A DNA stretch of 64,000 bases, taken from Nonomuraea montanisoli (GTDB taxonomy: Bacteria > Actinomycetota > Actinomycetes > Streptosporangiales > Streptosporangiaceae). The DNA lies in contig NZ_JABWGN010000002.1 of the NCBI RefSeq assembly GCF_013363975.1, forward strand, positions 620,001-684,000. The letters are read 5' to 3'. Under the pieces are notes generated by a model, which was not told the origin of the DNA, did no database searches, and was given only the letters and a program-made list of their open reading frames with translations. Within the stretch, counting starts at the first letter, position 1; each line of letters starts with the position of its first letter. Positions 41,941-50,186 of the stretch are shown piece by piece. The translations under genes and the position numbers were made by a program.

Positions 41941-43677
41941 ATGCGGGTCAGGATCACCGACCACGCGCTGCGGGCGATCGTCACCCGGATCGGCGGGGTG
42001 CCCCCGGAGGCGGGCGGCGCGCTGTTCGGGCCGCCGGGCACCGACCTGGTCACCGGCCTGCTGCCGGACGAACGGGCGACCGCCACGGACGTCAGGTACC
42101 ACACGAGCGCCTGGCTCATCGAGCAGGCCGCCCGCACGCAGCGGGACGGCGCCGCGCGCTTCAAGGGGATCGTCCACTCCCACCCGGCCGACCTGCCGGA
42201 ACCCTCCGGCCAGGACCGGCGCGAGTTCGGCCGCTCCCTCGGCCTCAACCCGCACCTGGGCAGGTTCCTCGCGCCGATCGTGACCCACGACGACCGGCCG
42301 CCGGCCGCCCACGAACTGGTCAGCGGCGGCGTGCGGGTGTCGTGGTACGGCGCGGTGAGCGCGGAGGGCCGGGTCGAGGTGCTGCCGATGCATCCGCTCG
42401 TGCTGCCCGTCGCCGAGTCCCTGGCCCGCGCCGGGGCGCGGGAGGAGGGGGAGCCGGAGGTGCTCACCGTGGACGGCGCGCCGGTGATCGCCGTCCCGGT
42501 CCGGTTCGAGGCGCTGCCCTCGGTGTCGGTGGCGCTGTTCGGGGCGGACTTCCCCGCCGTGCCTCCGGTGCTGGTCACGCACGGCTCGCCCGTGGCTCTG
42601 ACCTGGGATCTGGCGGCTCCGGCCGCCGACCGGCTGGCGCGGGCCGTCAGCGGGGCACGGCGTCCGGGCCGTCCTCCTTCGGCGGTCCGCACGCGCCTGC
42701 TGGCGGCGAGGGAACGGGCGGCCGCGCCCGTGCGGCGACGGCGCGCCACGGGGCTGTTCGCGCGCAGCGCCGGGCTCGTCTCACCGGCGCTCGCCGACCG
42801 GCACGTCGTGGTGGCCGGGGCCGGATCGGTCGGCGCGTACGTCGCGGAGTGCCTGGTCCGCTCGGGCGTCGGCCGGCTGACGGTGGTCGACCCCGAGCGG
42901 GTCGCCCCGGAGAACCTGGGACGCAGCCCGTACACGGTGGGCGACGTCGGACGGCCGAAGGTGTCGGCGCTCGCCTCCCGCCTGGCCACGATCAACCCCG
43001 AGCTGACCGTACGCGGCGAGCGGAGCAGCGTCCAGGCGCTCGACCCGCGGGACCTGGCGGCAACGCTGCGCGACGGCGACCTGCTGGTGGCCGCGACCGA
43101 CGACAACCGCGCGCAGCGCCGCCTGGACCACCTGGCGTACTGGACCGGCGTGCCGGCGATCTTCCCCGGTCTGTACCGGGGGGCGGCGGGAGGGGAAGTG
43201 ATCATGACGTATCCGGGCTCGGCGTGCTGGGGCTGCGCTACGGCGGGGGTGCGTGACCTGTCGGCCGACACGGCGCTGGCCCAGCCGACGAACTACGGCA
43301 CCGGCCGCCTGCTGGCCGAGCCGGGGCTGGTCGTGGACATCCAGCACGTCTCCGCGGCGGCGGCCAAGATCGGGCTGGCGCTGCTGCACGGGTCTGGCGG
43401 GGAGACCCGGATCGAGGGGTTCCTGGCCGGTCCGCGCGAGCGCGGGCAGTCCTACGTCGCCTTCGGGACCGAGCCGGGGTACTGGCTGTTCGGGCATGTC
43501 CTGCGGGACGCGCCGGGGCAGCACGCGTTCCAGACGGTCTGGATGAGCGTCGACCGCCGGCCCGGCTGCCCGGTGTGCGGGCCTGAGGACGAGCGGACCG
43601 ACCCCCTCGCCGGGGGCGCCCGGGACGTCAGCCCCGAGCGCCTGCGCCACCTCGCCGGCCGCGGGAGACGACCATGA
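41941..43677 (+). CDS. JAMM peptidase-E1 (ThiF/UBA) fusion protein
   Basis: A 578-residue fusion. Residues 1-~140 are a JAB/MPN+ metallopeptidase: Glu23, His79-Ser80-His81, Ser89 and Asp92 form a perfect E-HxH-x7-SxxD motif. Residues ~165-240 are a short domain with FPAVPP (204-209), reminiscent of E2/RWD folds. Residues ~280-500 are an E1-like adenylation domain: Gly293-x-Gly295-x-x-Gly298, VVDPERVAPENLGR, and ATDDNRAQRRLD. CxxC pairs at 429/432 and 543/546 probably bind zinc, as in MoeB/ThiF; no separate thioester cysteine is obvious. It would activate a C-terminal glycine of a ubiquitin-like protein and remove or mature it. ATGA overlap with the ATPase gene. Confidence 0.88.
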   Translation: MRVRITDHALRAIVTRIGGVPPEAGGALFGPPGTDLVTGLLPDERATATDVRYHTSAWLIEQAARTQRDGAARFKGIVHSHPADLPEPSGQDRREFGRSLGLNPHLGRFLAPIVTHDDRPPAAHELVSGGVRVSWYGAVSAEGRVEVLPMHPLVLPVAESLARAGAREEGEPEVLTVDGAPVIAVPVRFEALPSVSVALFGADFPAVPPVLVTHGSPVALTWDLAAPAADRLARAVSGARRPGRPPSAVRTRLLAARERAAAPVRRRRATGLFARSAGLVSPALADRHVVVAGAGSVGAYVAECLVRSGVGRLTVVDPERVAPENLGRSPYTVGDVGRPKVSALASRLATINPELTVRGERSSVQALDPRDLAATLRDGDLLVAATDDNRAQRRLDHLAYWTGVPAIFPGLYRGAAGGEVIMTYPGSACWGCATAGVRDLSADTALAQPTNYGTGRLLAEPGLVVDIQHVSAAAAKIGLALLHGSGGETRIEGFLAGPRERGQSYVAFGTEPGYWLFGHVLRDAPGQHAFQTVWMSVDRRPGCPVCGPEDERTDPLAGGARDVSPERLRHLAGRGRRP

Positions 43678-46600
43678 GCCCGCCACCCCCTCCGGCCCCC
43701 CGCCTCGGCCCGGAGGACGCGGAAGCCGGGCTCGCGGGATTCGGAATCGCTGGGTCTGGGGGCGCTGGGTCCGGGTTCGCGGGGTTCGGGGGCGCGGGGA
43801 CGGGACTCGTGGGGCCCGGGCGCCTGCCCGCCGCGGGCTCGGCCGTCCTGCGCGTCGTCCGGCTGCCTGCCACGGCCGCCGTCCCCGAGCCCGGGAACGA
43901 GCGGCAGACGGTCGCCGACGTCCTCCGGAGCAGGCTGACGGAGTTCCTGACCGGCATACGGCACAGGGACCCTGTCACCGTCCATGCCCGGGTGCGGCGC
44001 GACCCGGTGACGGGCACGCGGATCGAGCTCATGCTGTGGGGCCACGCGGAGACCGTCACCGGCCACGCCGCCCGCTGCCGCGACCTCCTCGCCGGCCTGG
44101 TGGACCTGGCTCCCCACCAGGTCGAACCCGCCCCCCAGGAAAGGCGGCACCACCCGTACGCCCAAGACCTGGGTCGCGCTGACCGCCCGAACCACTCGGC
44201 CCGCCCTGAGCGCACGGCCCGCCCGAACCACTCGGCCCGCCCTGAGCGCGCTGAGCGCCCGGAGCGCCCGGAGCGCCCGGAGCGCCCGGAGCTCTTGGAG
44301 CGCTTGGACCGCCCTGAGCGCCCGGGCTGCCCGGACCGCCTGGACCGCTCGGACCGCTCGGACCGCTCGGACCGCTCGGACCGCCTGGACCGCTCGGACC
44401 GCCCTGAGCGTCTGGACCGTCTGGACGGCCTTGAGCGCCCTGAGCGCTTGGAGCGCCGCGGCCCCTGGAGCCGTCCCGGCCGACTCGATTCCGCCGCCGT
44501 GCGTGATCACGACGGCGAGGACGGCGGCAGCGACGGCGAGGCCGGCGGTGGCGGTGACTGTCGCGCCGGCGCCGAGGGAAGCGGTCGTGGTGGTCACGAG
44601 CGTGGTGGTGGCGATGGCGGCCGGGGTGGCGGCGAGCGTGACCGTGGCGGTGGCCGCGAACGTGGCCGTGACCGTGAGGGCGAGTGTGGCGATGGCGGCG
44701 AATGTGGCTGTGGTGGTGGCTGCGAGCGTGGCCGTGACCGTGACGGCGGCGGTGAAGGCGAGGATTACCGTGACGGCGGCGGTGAGGGCGAGGGTGGCCG
44801 TGACGGCGAGTGGGCGTGGCGGCTCACTCCCGCCCCGGCCGGGAGGCCCCCCGGCTACGGAGCCGCGTTCTGGCCCGTAGCCGGGCTGCGATGGGCGGCC
44901 CTGCTGGACGCCGTCGAGCGGTCCGGCGGGCCCTGCGGCGTACGCGTGACCCTCGTGCCCCTCGCCCCGCCGCTGTCCGCGCTGCCCGTGCTGCGCCGGG
45001 CGATCCGGCGCGCCGACGGACGGCGTCCCGCCCCCACGGACGACCACGGCGACCGGGGCGACCGAGGCGACCGCGGAGAGCGGGACCGCACCGCCGGGGG
45101 GAGCGGGACGGCGGCGCTCGACCTCCTGGAGAGCACGCCGGTGGTCTTCCACGCGACCCTGACGGTCACCGCGGACGATCCCGCCGTGGCCGCGGAGCTG
45201 GCGGCGGCACTCGGCGCTCCAGGCCTGACCCCGGGGCCGGTGGAGACGTCAGGTGCTCGGGGCCTGACCCCGGGGCCGGTGGAGACGTCAGGTGCTCGGG
45301 GCCTGACCCCGAGGTCGGTGGAGACGCCAGGCGCGCGGGGCCTGACCCCGGGGCCGGTTGAGGCGTCGGGCGTGCCGGTCCTGCCCCCGAGGCCGATGAA
45401 GGTGTCAAGCGTGCCGGGGGTGATCCCGGGGCAGGGGAAGGCGTCCGGCGCTCCGGGTCTGATCCCGGAGCCGGTGGAAACGCTGGGCGTACCGGGTTGG
45501 CCTGGGGATCCGGTGGCGGCCCTGCCCCCTGCCGGCATGCTGGAGGCGATCCGGACAGGCGCGATCGTCGCGCCGCGGACCGCCGCGGATCTGCTGCCGC
45601 TGACGGACCTGCCGATGGACGCCGTCACCGTCCACGCGCGGCGACCGGCGGTCGTCGCCCGGTTCGCCCCACGGACGGGGGCGGCCGGCGTGTGGCTGGG
45701 CCGTTCGGCCGGCGGGCGCCCCTACCGGCTGCGGGTCCCCGACCTGAACCAGCACCTCCTGGTCACCGGCCTGGTCGGGTTCGGCAAGACCACCACGGTG
45801 ATGACGCTGCTGCGGCGGCTGTGGCGCGAGCACGCGATCCCCTTCCTGGTCATCGACCCGGAGAAGACCGAATACCTCCCCCTGGGAGCCGTCACGCTGA
45901 GCCTGGGACGCGACGGTACGCAGATCAACCCGCTGGCCGTACCCGAAGGCGTGGACAGGGCGGCGTTCGCCGACACCGTGGCCGAATGCCTGGACGCCGC
46001 CACGGGCCTGTCGGCGACCTGGCCGTTCGCGGCGGCGGCGCTGCGCAACGCCGTCACGGACCTCTACCACGGCGACGGCCCGCCCACCGTGGCCACGTTC
46101 TACCGGGCGGTGGTGGAGCAGGCCGGCGCACACGGCGGCGCCGGGGAGCAGGCCGCCAATTTGCGCGCCTCGCTCGGCCAGCGCGTGCAGAGCCTCGTGG
46201 CCGGCGCGGGCGGCGACGCCCTGGCGGGCGGCCCCGGCGCGGGGCTGGACTGGGAGCGGCTGCTGTCGGCGCCCGCGGTCGTCACCCTCGCCGGCTTCGG
46301 CGACCGGACGGCCCGGCAGCTCGCGTTCGGCCTGCTGCTGGCCGGCATGGTCGCCTACCGGCGCGCCAACCCCCTGCCCCGCTTCGGCCACCTGGCCGTC
46401 CTGGAGGAGGCGCACCTGCTGCTGGGGAACGGCCCGGCCGCCGGGCACGGCCAGGGCGCCGTGCCGGCCGCCGCGGAGGCGACCGCGACGGCGATCGCGA
46501 CGCAGCGCTCGTACGGCCAGGGGTTCGTGCTGGTGACCCAGAGCCCGCGGCAGCTTCCCGGCGAGGTGACGCGGCTGTTCCCGAACCGGCTCACGCACCG

Positions 46601-47204
46601 GCTGGCCGAGGACCCCGGGGAGGGCGCCCTGGGGCGGGTGGCGGAGCAGGTGCCGATGCTGGGCAGGGGCGAGGCGTTCGTCGTGGACGCGGGCGGCCAT
46701 CCCGCCCCGGTGTGGGTCGAGGTGGTCCCCGAACCCGCGAGCGCCGCGTACGACTCCGCGAGCGCCGCGTACGACTCCGCGAGCGCCGCGTACGACTCCG
46801 CGGACTCCGCGTACGACCTCGCCGGTCCTGGGCCGTCTGCCGGGAACAACCCCGTGCTCCGCACGGGGCCTCCTGAGCGGATCTGGTGCCAGGCGTGCCC
46901 ACACCCGTGCGCGGCCCGGCACTGGCTGCGCCTGGCGCCGGAGGTCGAGAGCGGGCTGGCCGACGTGCCGGAGGAACGGCAGGCCGAGGCGGCGATGGGC
47001 ACGCTGGAACGCCTCCTCGCCCGCGACCGGACGCGGCGGACGTACGTGGAGCTGCACGCCGGGGTCTACTGCGTCATCGCGCGGGCGCTGACCCGGGTCC
47101 GCGCGAGCGACCGCGGTCGCGCGGCGGCCGCCCCGCGGGAGGCGCGGCGCGTCGCCGACCGGGTGGCGGAGGACACACGACGAGGGGCGGAGCAGGACAC
47201 ATGA
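43674..47204 (+). CDS. HerA/FtsK-like P-loop ATPase with repeat-rich insertion
   Basis: A 1176-residue protein. Residues ~1-165 precede a low-complexity block (~165-382) of PERPER/LDRSDR then Gly/Arg/Glu/Cys-rich sequence; another block of 13-residue GLTPGPVETSGAR repeats covers ~517-610. The HerA/VirB4-type ATPase follows: Walker A GLVGFGKT (699-706), IDPEKTEY, Walker B LAVLEEAHLL (Glu911-Glu912), and a sensor-like VLVTQSPRQLPGEV. A third (ASAAYDS)3 repeat lies near 1022-1042, then Cys/His CQACPHPCAARH, possibly metal-binding. Such ATPases pump DNA or proteins. Genuine coding across the repeats is supported by overlap of its start and stop with neighbours. Confidence 0.8.
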   Translation: MSPPPPPAPRLGPEDAEAGLAGFGIAGSGGAGSGFAGFGGAGTGLVGPGRLPAAGSAVLRVVRLPATAAVPEPGNERQTVADVLRSRLTEFLTGIRHRDPVTVHARVRRDPVTGTRIELMLWGHAETVTGHAARCRDLLAGLVDLAPHQVEPAPQERRHHPYAQDLGRADRPNHSARPERTARPNHSARPERAERPERPERPERPELLERLDRPERPGCPDRLDRSDRSDRSDRSDRLDRSDRPERLDRLDGLERPERLERRGPWSRPGRLDSAAVRDHDGEDGGSDGEAGGGGDCRAGAEGSGRGGHERGGGDGGRGGGERDRGGGRERGRDREGECGDGGECGCGGGCERGRDRDGGGEGEDYRDGGGEGEGGRDGEWAWRLTPAPAGRPPGYGAAFWPVAGLRWAALLDAVERSGGPCGVRVTLVPLAPPLSALPVLRRAIRRADGRRPAPTDDHGDRGDRGDRGERDRTAGGSGTAALDLLESTPVVFHATLTVTADDPAVAAELAAALGAPGLTPGPVETSGARGLTPGPVETSGARGLTPRSVETPGARGLTPGPVEASGVPVLPPRPMKVSSVPGVIPGQGKASGAPGLIPEPVETLGVPGWPGDPVAALPPAGMLEAIRTGAIVAPRTAADLLPLTDLPMDAVTVHARRPAVVARFAPRTGAAGVWLGRSAGGRPYRLRVPDLNQHLLVTGLVGFGKTTTVMTLLRRLWREHAIPFLVIDPEKTEYLPLGAVTLSLGRDGTQINPLAVPEGVDRAAFADTVAECLDAATGLSATWPFAAAALRNAVTDLYHGDGPPTVATFYRAVVEQAGAHGGAGEQAANLRASLGQRVQSLVAGAGGDALAGGPGAGLDWERLLSAPAVVTLAGFGDRTARQLAFGLLLAGMVAYRRANPLPRFGHLAVLEEAHLLLGNGPAAGHGQGAVPAAAEATATAIATQRSYGQGFVLVTQSPRQLPGEVTRLFPNRLTHRLAEDPGEGALGRVAEQVPMLGRGEAFVVDAGGHPAPVWVEVVPEPASAAYDSASAAYDSASAAYDSADSAYDLAGPGPSAGNNPVLRTGPPERIWCQACPHPCAARHWLRLAPEVESGLADVPEERQAEAAMGTLERLLARDRTRRTYVELHAGVYCVIARALTRVRASDRGRAAAAPREARRVADRVAEDTRRGAEQDT
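44170..44480 (+). repeat. 9-bp-type repeat tract in HerA-like gene
   Basis: Runs of GAGCGCCCG and GACCGCTCG 9-mers encode PER and DRS tripeptides in series (e.g. four consecutive GACCGCTCG copies near 44346-44381). A second degenerate tract rich in GTGRCCGTG/GGCGGTG follows to about 44815. Confidence 0.85.
45222..45500 (+). repeat. 39-bp repeat array in HerA-like gene
   Basis: About seven 39-base units, in frame, starting at 45222, 45261, 45300, 45339 and so on; the first two are nearly identical and later ones diverge. Each encodes a 13-residue unit based on GLTPGPVETSGAR. Confidence 0.85.
46737..46799 (+). repeat. 21-bp x3 repeat in HerA-like gene
   Basis: GCGAGCGCCGCGTACGACTC plus C, repeated at 46737, 46758 and 46779, encodes ASAAYDS three times; a degraded fourth copy follows. 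Confidence 0.9.
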
Positions 47205-47941
47205 CGGCCAACGAGGACCTGGAGAAGATCCGGCGGGCGGTCACCGGCCGAGCCGGACCGGCGTCCCCGTACGCGGAGACCCCGCACGCGGGGGGACCGG
47301 CGGCTCCGCAAACGCCGGGAACGCCTGACCCGTACGAACCAGGACCGCCGGCGGCGCCCGGCGGGAAGACGGCGGCGGGAAAGGGCAAGAAGAAGGGCGG
47401 CCCGTCGCCGCTGCCGCCAGATGCGACGCCCGCCCGGCGCCCCGAGCCCGAGCCCGAGCCGTCCGAGCGCCGCTCCGGAGGGGGCGTGCTGTTCACCATC
47501 CTCCTCCTGGTGGCCACAGTGTTCGCCGTCAACTACGTGACCGAGTCCGACCTGTCCCGCCTGGACCTGCCCTCCTGGCTGTCGGGCCCCTCGGCCGGCA
47601 CCGGCACGGGTCAGGGGACATCGGGCGGATCCGGCTCGTACGCCGAGCGGGGAACGCCGAAACTCAAGATCAGTCCGAGGAGTGGCTCCGTGCGTACGAC
47701 GATCACGGTCACGGGGTCGGGGTTCATTCGCGACGGGCAGGTGAGGCTGATCTTCCACGCGCACCTCATGGGCACGGCCAGGACCGATGGCAAGGGCCGC
47801 TTCAAGGCGCGGATGCGCATTCCCGACGCGGACTTCTACGGACACTTCCCCGGCCAGACGTTCTCCATCAGCACCACCGAGTGGACGCGCGACGGGACCT
47901 ATCAGAGAAACGGCCCCAGGGTCGGGTTCCACCTCACCTGA
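47201..47941 (+). CDS. Single-pass membrane protein with TIG/IPT-like domain
   Basis: A 246-residue protein. Residues ~1-93 are polar and Pro/Lys-rich (KTAAGKGKKKGG; EPEPEPSE), one membrane helix (VLFTILLLVATVFAVNYV) spans ~96-113, a Gly/Ser linker follows, and residues ~150-246 read as a TIG/IPT-type beta sandwich: ISPRSGSVRTTITVTGSGF then VRLIFHAH and ISTTEW. By the positive-inside rule the N-terminus is cytoplasmic and the TIG domain external. Last gene of the operon, ATGA-overlapping the ATPase gene. It may anchor the system at the membrane. Confidence 0.72.
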   Translation: MTANEDLEKIRRAVTGRAGPASPYAETPHAGGPAAPQTPGTPDPYEPGPPAAPGGKTAAGKGKKKGGPSPLPPDATPARRPEPEPEPSERRSGGGVLFTILLLVATVFAVNYVTESDLSRLDLPSWLSGPSAGTGTGQGTSGGSGSYAERGTPKLKISPRSGSVRTTITVTGSGFIRDGQVRLIFHAHLMGTARTDGKGRFKARMRIPDADFYGHFPGQTFSISTTEWTRDGTYQRNGPRVGFHLT

Positions 47942-47950
47942 CCGGGGCCG

Positions 47951-47981
47951 CCGGCCGGTGCGTGCACGGTGTGCCGGCCGG
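47951..47981 (+). terminator. Hairpin at end of the E2/JAMM-E1 operon
   Basis: CCGGCCGG at 47951-47958 and again at 47974-47981 can pair over a 15-base loop, 10 bases after the last stop codon. Confidence 0.5.
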
Positions 47982-48288
47982 TGGGGGGATCCGTCCGCCG
48001 CCGACGTCCGGTGTCCGGCGTCCGGCGTTCGGCGCGCGGTCGCCGTCACGACCGGGCGACCGGGCGCGGATGCCGTCACAGTGGGGGGCGGTCCGGTGCG
48101 GTCGCTGCCACGGCCGCACCGGGACGGCGGCGGATGGACCCCCTGTCACGGACGGACATACGGCTCGGCCTCCCACCGCCGGAGCCGGCTGCTTTCAGAG
48201 CTGGGCGCCCTCCGGCTGGGCGCCTCCAGGCAGGATGCCTTCAGAGCCGGGTGCCCGCAGGGGCGGGTGTCTTCAGGCCGAGTGTCCT
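47982..48288. other. Intergenic region with degenerate repeats
   Basis: No convincing gene. Between two convergent genes the sequence contains short repeats of GTCCGGCGT type near 48005-48030 and CTTCAGRGC/GGGYGCC type near 48190-48290. Confidence 0.5.
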
Positions 48289-48981
48289 TCAGAAGCTGAA
48301 GCGGCGGGCGGACGGCGTCAGCACGGCCGTCTTCGAGGCGGCGCCCCAGACGGCGTCCAGCTCACCCGCCAGCGTCTCCACGAGCCGCGCCACGTCGCGC
48401 GCCGCCGTCTCGTGCAGGGCCTCCGCGACCACGAGCACGGAACGCGTCGTGTCACGCACGGCCGAGAGGCCGCTCTGCCGGTTCGTCCAGCGCCGGGCGT
48501 GGGCCCGGCCGGCGCCGTCGGCGAAGATCACTTCACCGGGCGCGGGATGCTCGGTCTCGCCGGAGAAGGTCAGGTACGTCTCGTCGCCCCTGGAGTGCCG
48601 CACCTCCAGGAAGTCCGTGACGTGCTCGACGTCGAACACCGCCACCGGGATCGCGTACGCCACCGACACCGCATTGCACAGGTCGATCAGTGGGTGGATG
48701 CGCGGCAGCGATCCCTCCTTGCGCAGCCGCCGCAGCAGCGACTCCGAGGCGCAGCGATACTGGGTCGGCTTGAGGCCCATCCGCCCGAACGTCCGCCGCC
48801 ACGCCTGGATCTCCGGCAGCTCGCCCTCCGGCGAACCCTCCAGCCGCCCGGCCGCCGTCGCCGAGAACTCCGCCACCCGGGCGTCCACGGAGACGTCCGG
48901 CCGGATCCCCTCCGCGTACAGCACCGCCGGAGCCAGCTCCGGGAAGTCGCGCCAGATCGTGTCCGCGTGCTCGAACCGCAC
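48289..48981 (-). CDS. B3/B4 (PheT-like) tRNA-binding domain protein
   Basis: A 230-residue protein consisting of one B3/B4 domain, the editing-type module of phenylalanyl-tRNA synthetase beta chain found alone in bacteria. Signature parts: WRRTFGRMGLKPTQYRCASESLLRR and PLIDLCNAVSVAYAIPVAVFD (shown here as ends only: WRRTFGRMG...LLRR; PLIDLCNAV). Stand-alone forms may hydrolyse mischarged amino acids or bind tRNA. GTG start at 48981 with GGAGG five bases upstream. Confidence 0.85.
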   Translation of the reverse strand: MRFEHADTIWRDFPELAPAVLYAEGIRPDVSVDARVAEFSATAAGRLEGSPEGELPEIQAWRRTFGRMGLKPTQYRCASESLLRRLRKEGSLPRIHPLIDLCNAVSVAYAIPVAVFDVEHVTDFLEVRHSRGDETYLTFSGETEHPAPGEVIFADGAGRAHARRWTNRQSGLSAVRDTTRSVLVVAEALHETAARDVARLVETLAGELDAVWGAASKTAVLTPSARRFSF

Positions 48982-49094
48982 GGTCACCTCCAAGATCAAG
49001 AGAATCCAGCCTACCGGGAGGCGCCCGCCGCCCCAACGGCCGACACCCGCACACCGCCCCGGCCGGACGGGCGCGTTCGAGAGGACGGCTGTAT

Positions 49095-49330
49095 CCAGGG
49101 GGCCGCGTGTTCAAGAGGGCCGCCGTATTAAGGGGGCTGCATGTTCAAGGGGCGCGCCGTATTCAGGGGCGGAGCGTTCAAGGGGGTGGCGCGTTCAGGC
49201 GGCCGCCCCGCCGTGTTCAGCAGGGCGGTCGTGTTCCGGAGGACGGCCGTGTTCCGGAGGGCGGCCGTGAGAGGGCGGTCGTGTTCCGGGGGCGGCCGTG
49301 TTCGGGAGGAGGAGCACTTGGGGGAGGCGC
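49095..49330. repeat. Degenerate ~18-bp repeats between convergently/divergently placed genes
   Basis: About ten loosely related units of GCCGTGTTCMGGAGGGCG type fill the gap upstream of the SseB-like gene (48982-49427). Better-conserved copies are at 49220-49310. The rest of the 446-base gap holds no recognisable gene. Confidence 0.75.
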
Positions 49331-49427
49331 GCCTTCGGGCGGAGGAGCGCCTTCGGGTGAGGCCGCGTCTTCCGGGCGGAGGAGCGCCTTCACCGTGTGT
49401 GAGGGAAGGAGGGGCGGGCCAGGGAGG

Positions 49428-50018
49428 ATGGGCGTGTTCGGGAGGGGGCGGAAGGCGGCGGTAGTGTCGGGAGCTGTGCCGAGCATCCCGCAACCTCTCG
49501 ACCCGGACGACGACGGCCGCGCCGCGCCCGCCCTGGCCGCCGCCCTCGCCTCCTACCAGCAGGGTACGGCCGGTCCCGGCGACGTGCTGGCCGCTCTCAC
49601 CGGGGCCCGGCTCCTCGTGCCCGTCGTGGCTCTGCTGACCGAGTCCGAGGTGGGCGAGCACGGGCTGCGCCAGGAGAAGGAGAGCGAGATGGCGCTGCCC
49701 AAGCTCGTCGGCAAGGACGGCAGGGAGGCGGTGCTGGCGTTCACGGGCACGGACGCGCTGACCCGGTGGCGCCCGGACGCCCGGCCCGTGCAGGCGACCA
49801 CCCCGCAGGTATGCCAGGCGGCGGCCCATGAGCGGGCCGCGGCCGTGGTGGTGGACGTGGCGGGGCCGGTGCCGTTCGTGATCGAGGGCGAGGTGCTGGA
49901 GGCGCTGGCCGCGGTCGCCTCGGGCACGCTGGACCAGATGCCGGGGGCGACGGTCGCCCGCATGCGGCCCGCTCCCGCGCCCCGGCGCCGCCGCTGGTTC
50001 TCCCGCAAGGCCACCTGA
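49428..50018 (+). CDS. SseB-domain protein
   Basis: About 196 residues. The SseB fold covers residues ~20-170: LLVPVVALLTESEV, ALPKLVGKDGREAVLAFTGTDAL, RWRPDARPV and a C-terminal strand PFVIEGEVLEAL. SseB homologues in actinomycetes are small cytoplasmic proteins, sometimes tied to type VII secretion or serine sensitivity, without a defined activity. Start could be ATG 49428 or GTG 49464/49476; the conserved domain begins after all of them. The tail PAPRRRRWFSRK is basic. Confidence 0.8.
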   Translation: MGVFGRGRKAAVVSGAVPSIPQPLDPDDDGRAAPALAAALASYQQGTAGPGDVLAALTGARLLVPVVALLTESEVGEHGLRQEKESEMALPKLVGKDGREAVLAFTGTDALTRWRPDARPVQATTPQVCQAAAHERAAAVVVDVAGPVPFVIEGEVLEALAAVASGTLDQMPGATVARMRPAPAPRRRRWFSRKAT

Positions 50019-50186
50019 CGATCCGATCTCCGCCCGGCGACCAACCCCACCCGTGAACCAGCCCTCCGCCCCCGGGGTCAACCTCACCCGGCGAACCGTC
50101 CCTCCGCCCGTGTCCCGGGTGGCGGGGGGCGGCCGGGTGTGTGAAGAAGGCCGCGCGGAGCGGTGTCGTCGCACTAGGGTCGCCCT

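Noticed and set aside
43452..45152. Minus-strand open frame rich in AVRAVRAV repeats
   Set aside because: It is the complement of the PER/DRS repeat block of the HerA-like gene; start and stop overlaps support the plus strand.
39379..47941. Assigning the operon to CBASS or to a type VII secretion locus
   Set aside because: No cyclic-nucleotide synthase, effector, WXG100, EccB/EccD or mycosin-like gene is present, so neither label is supported.
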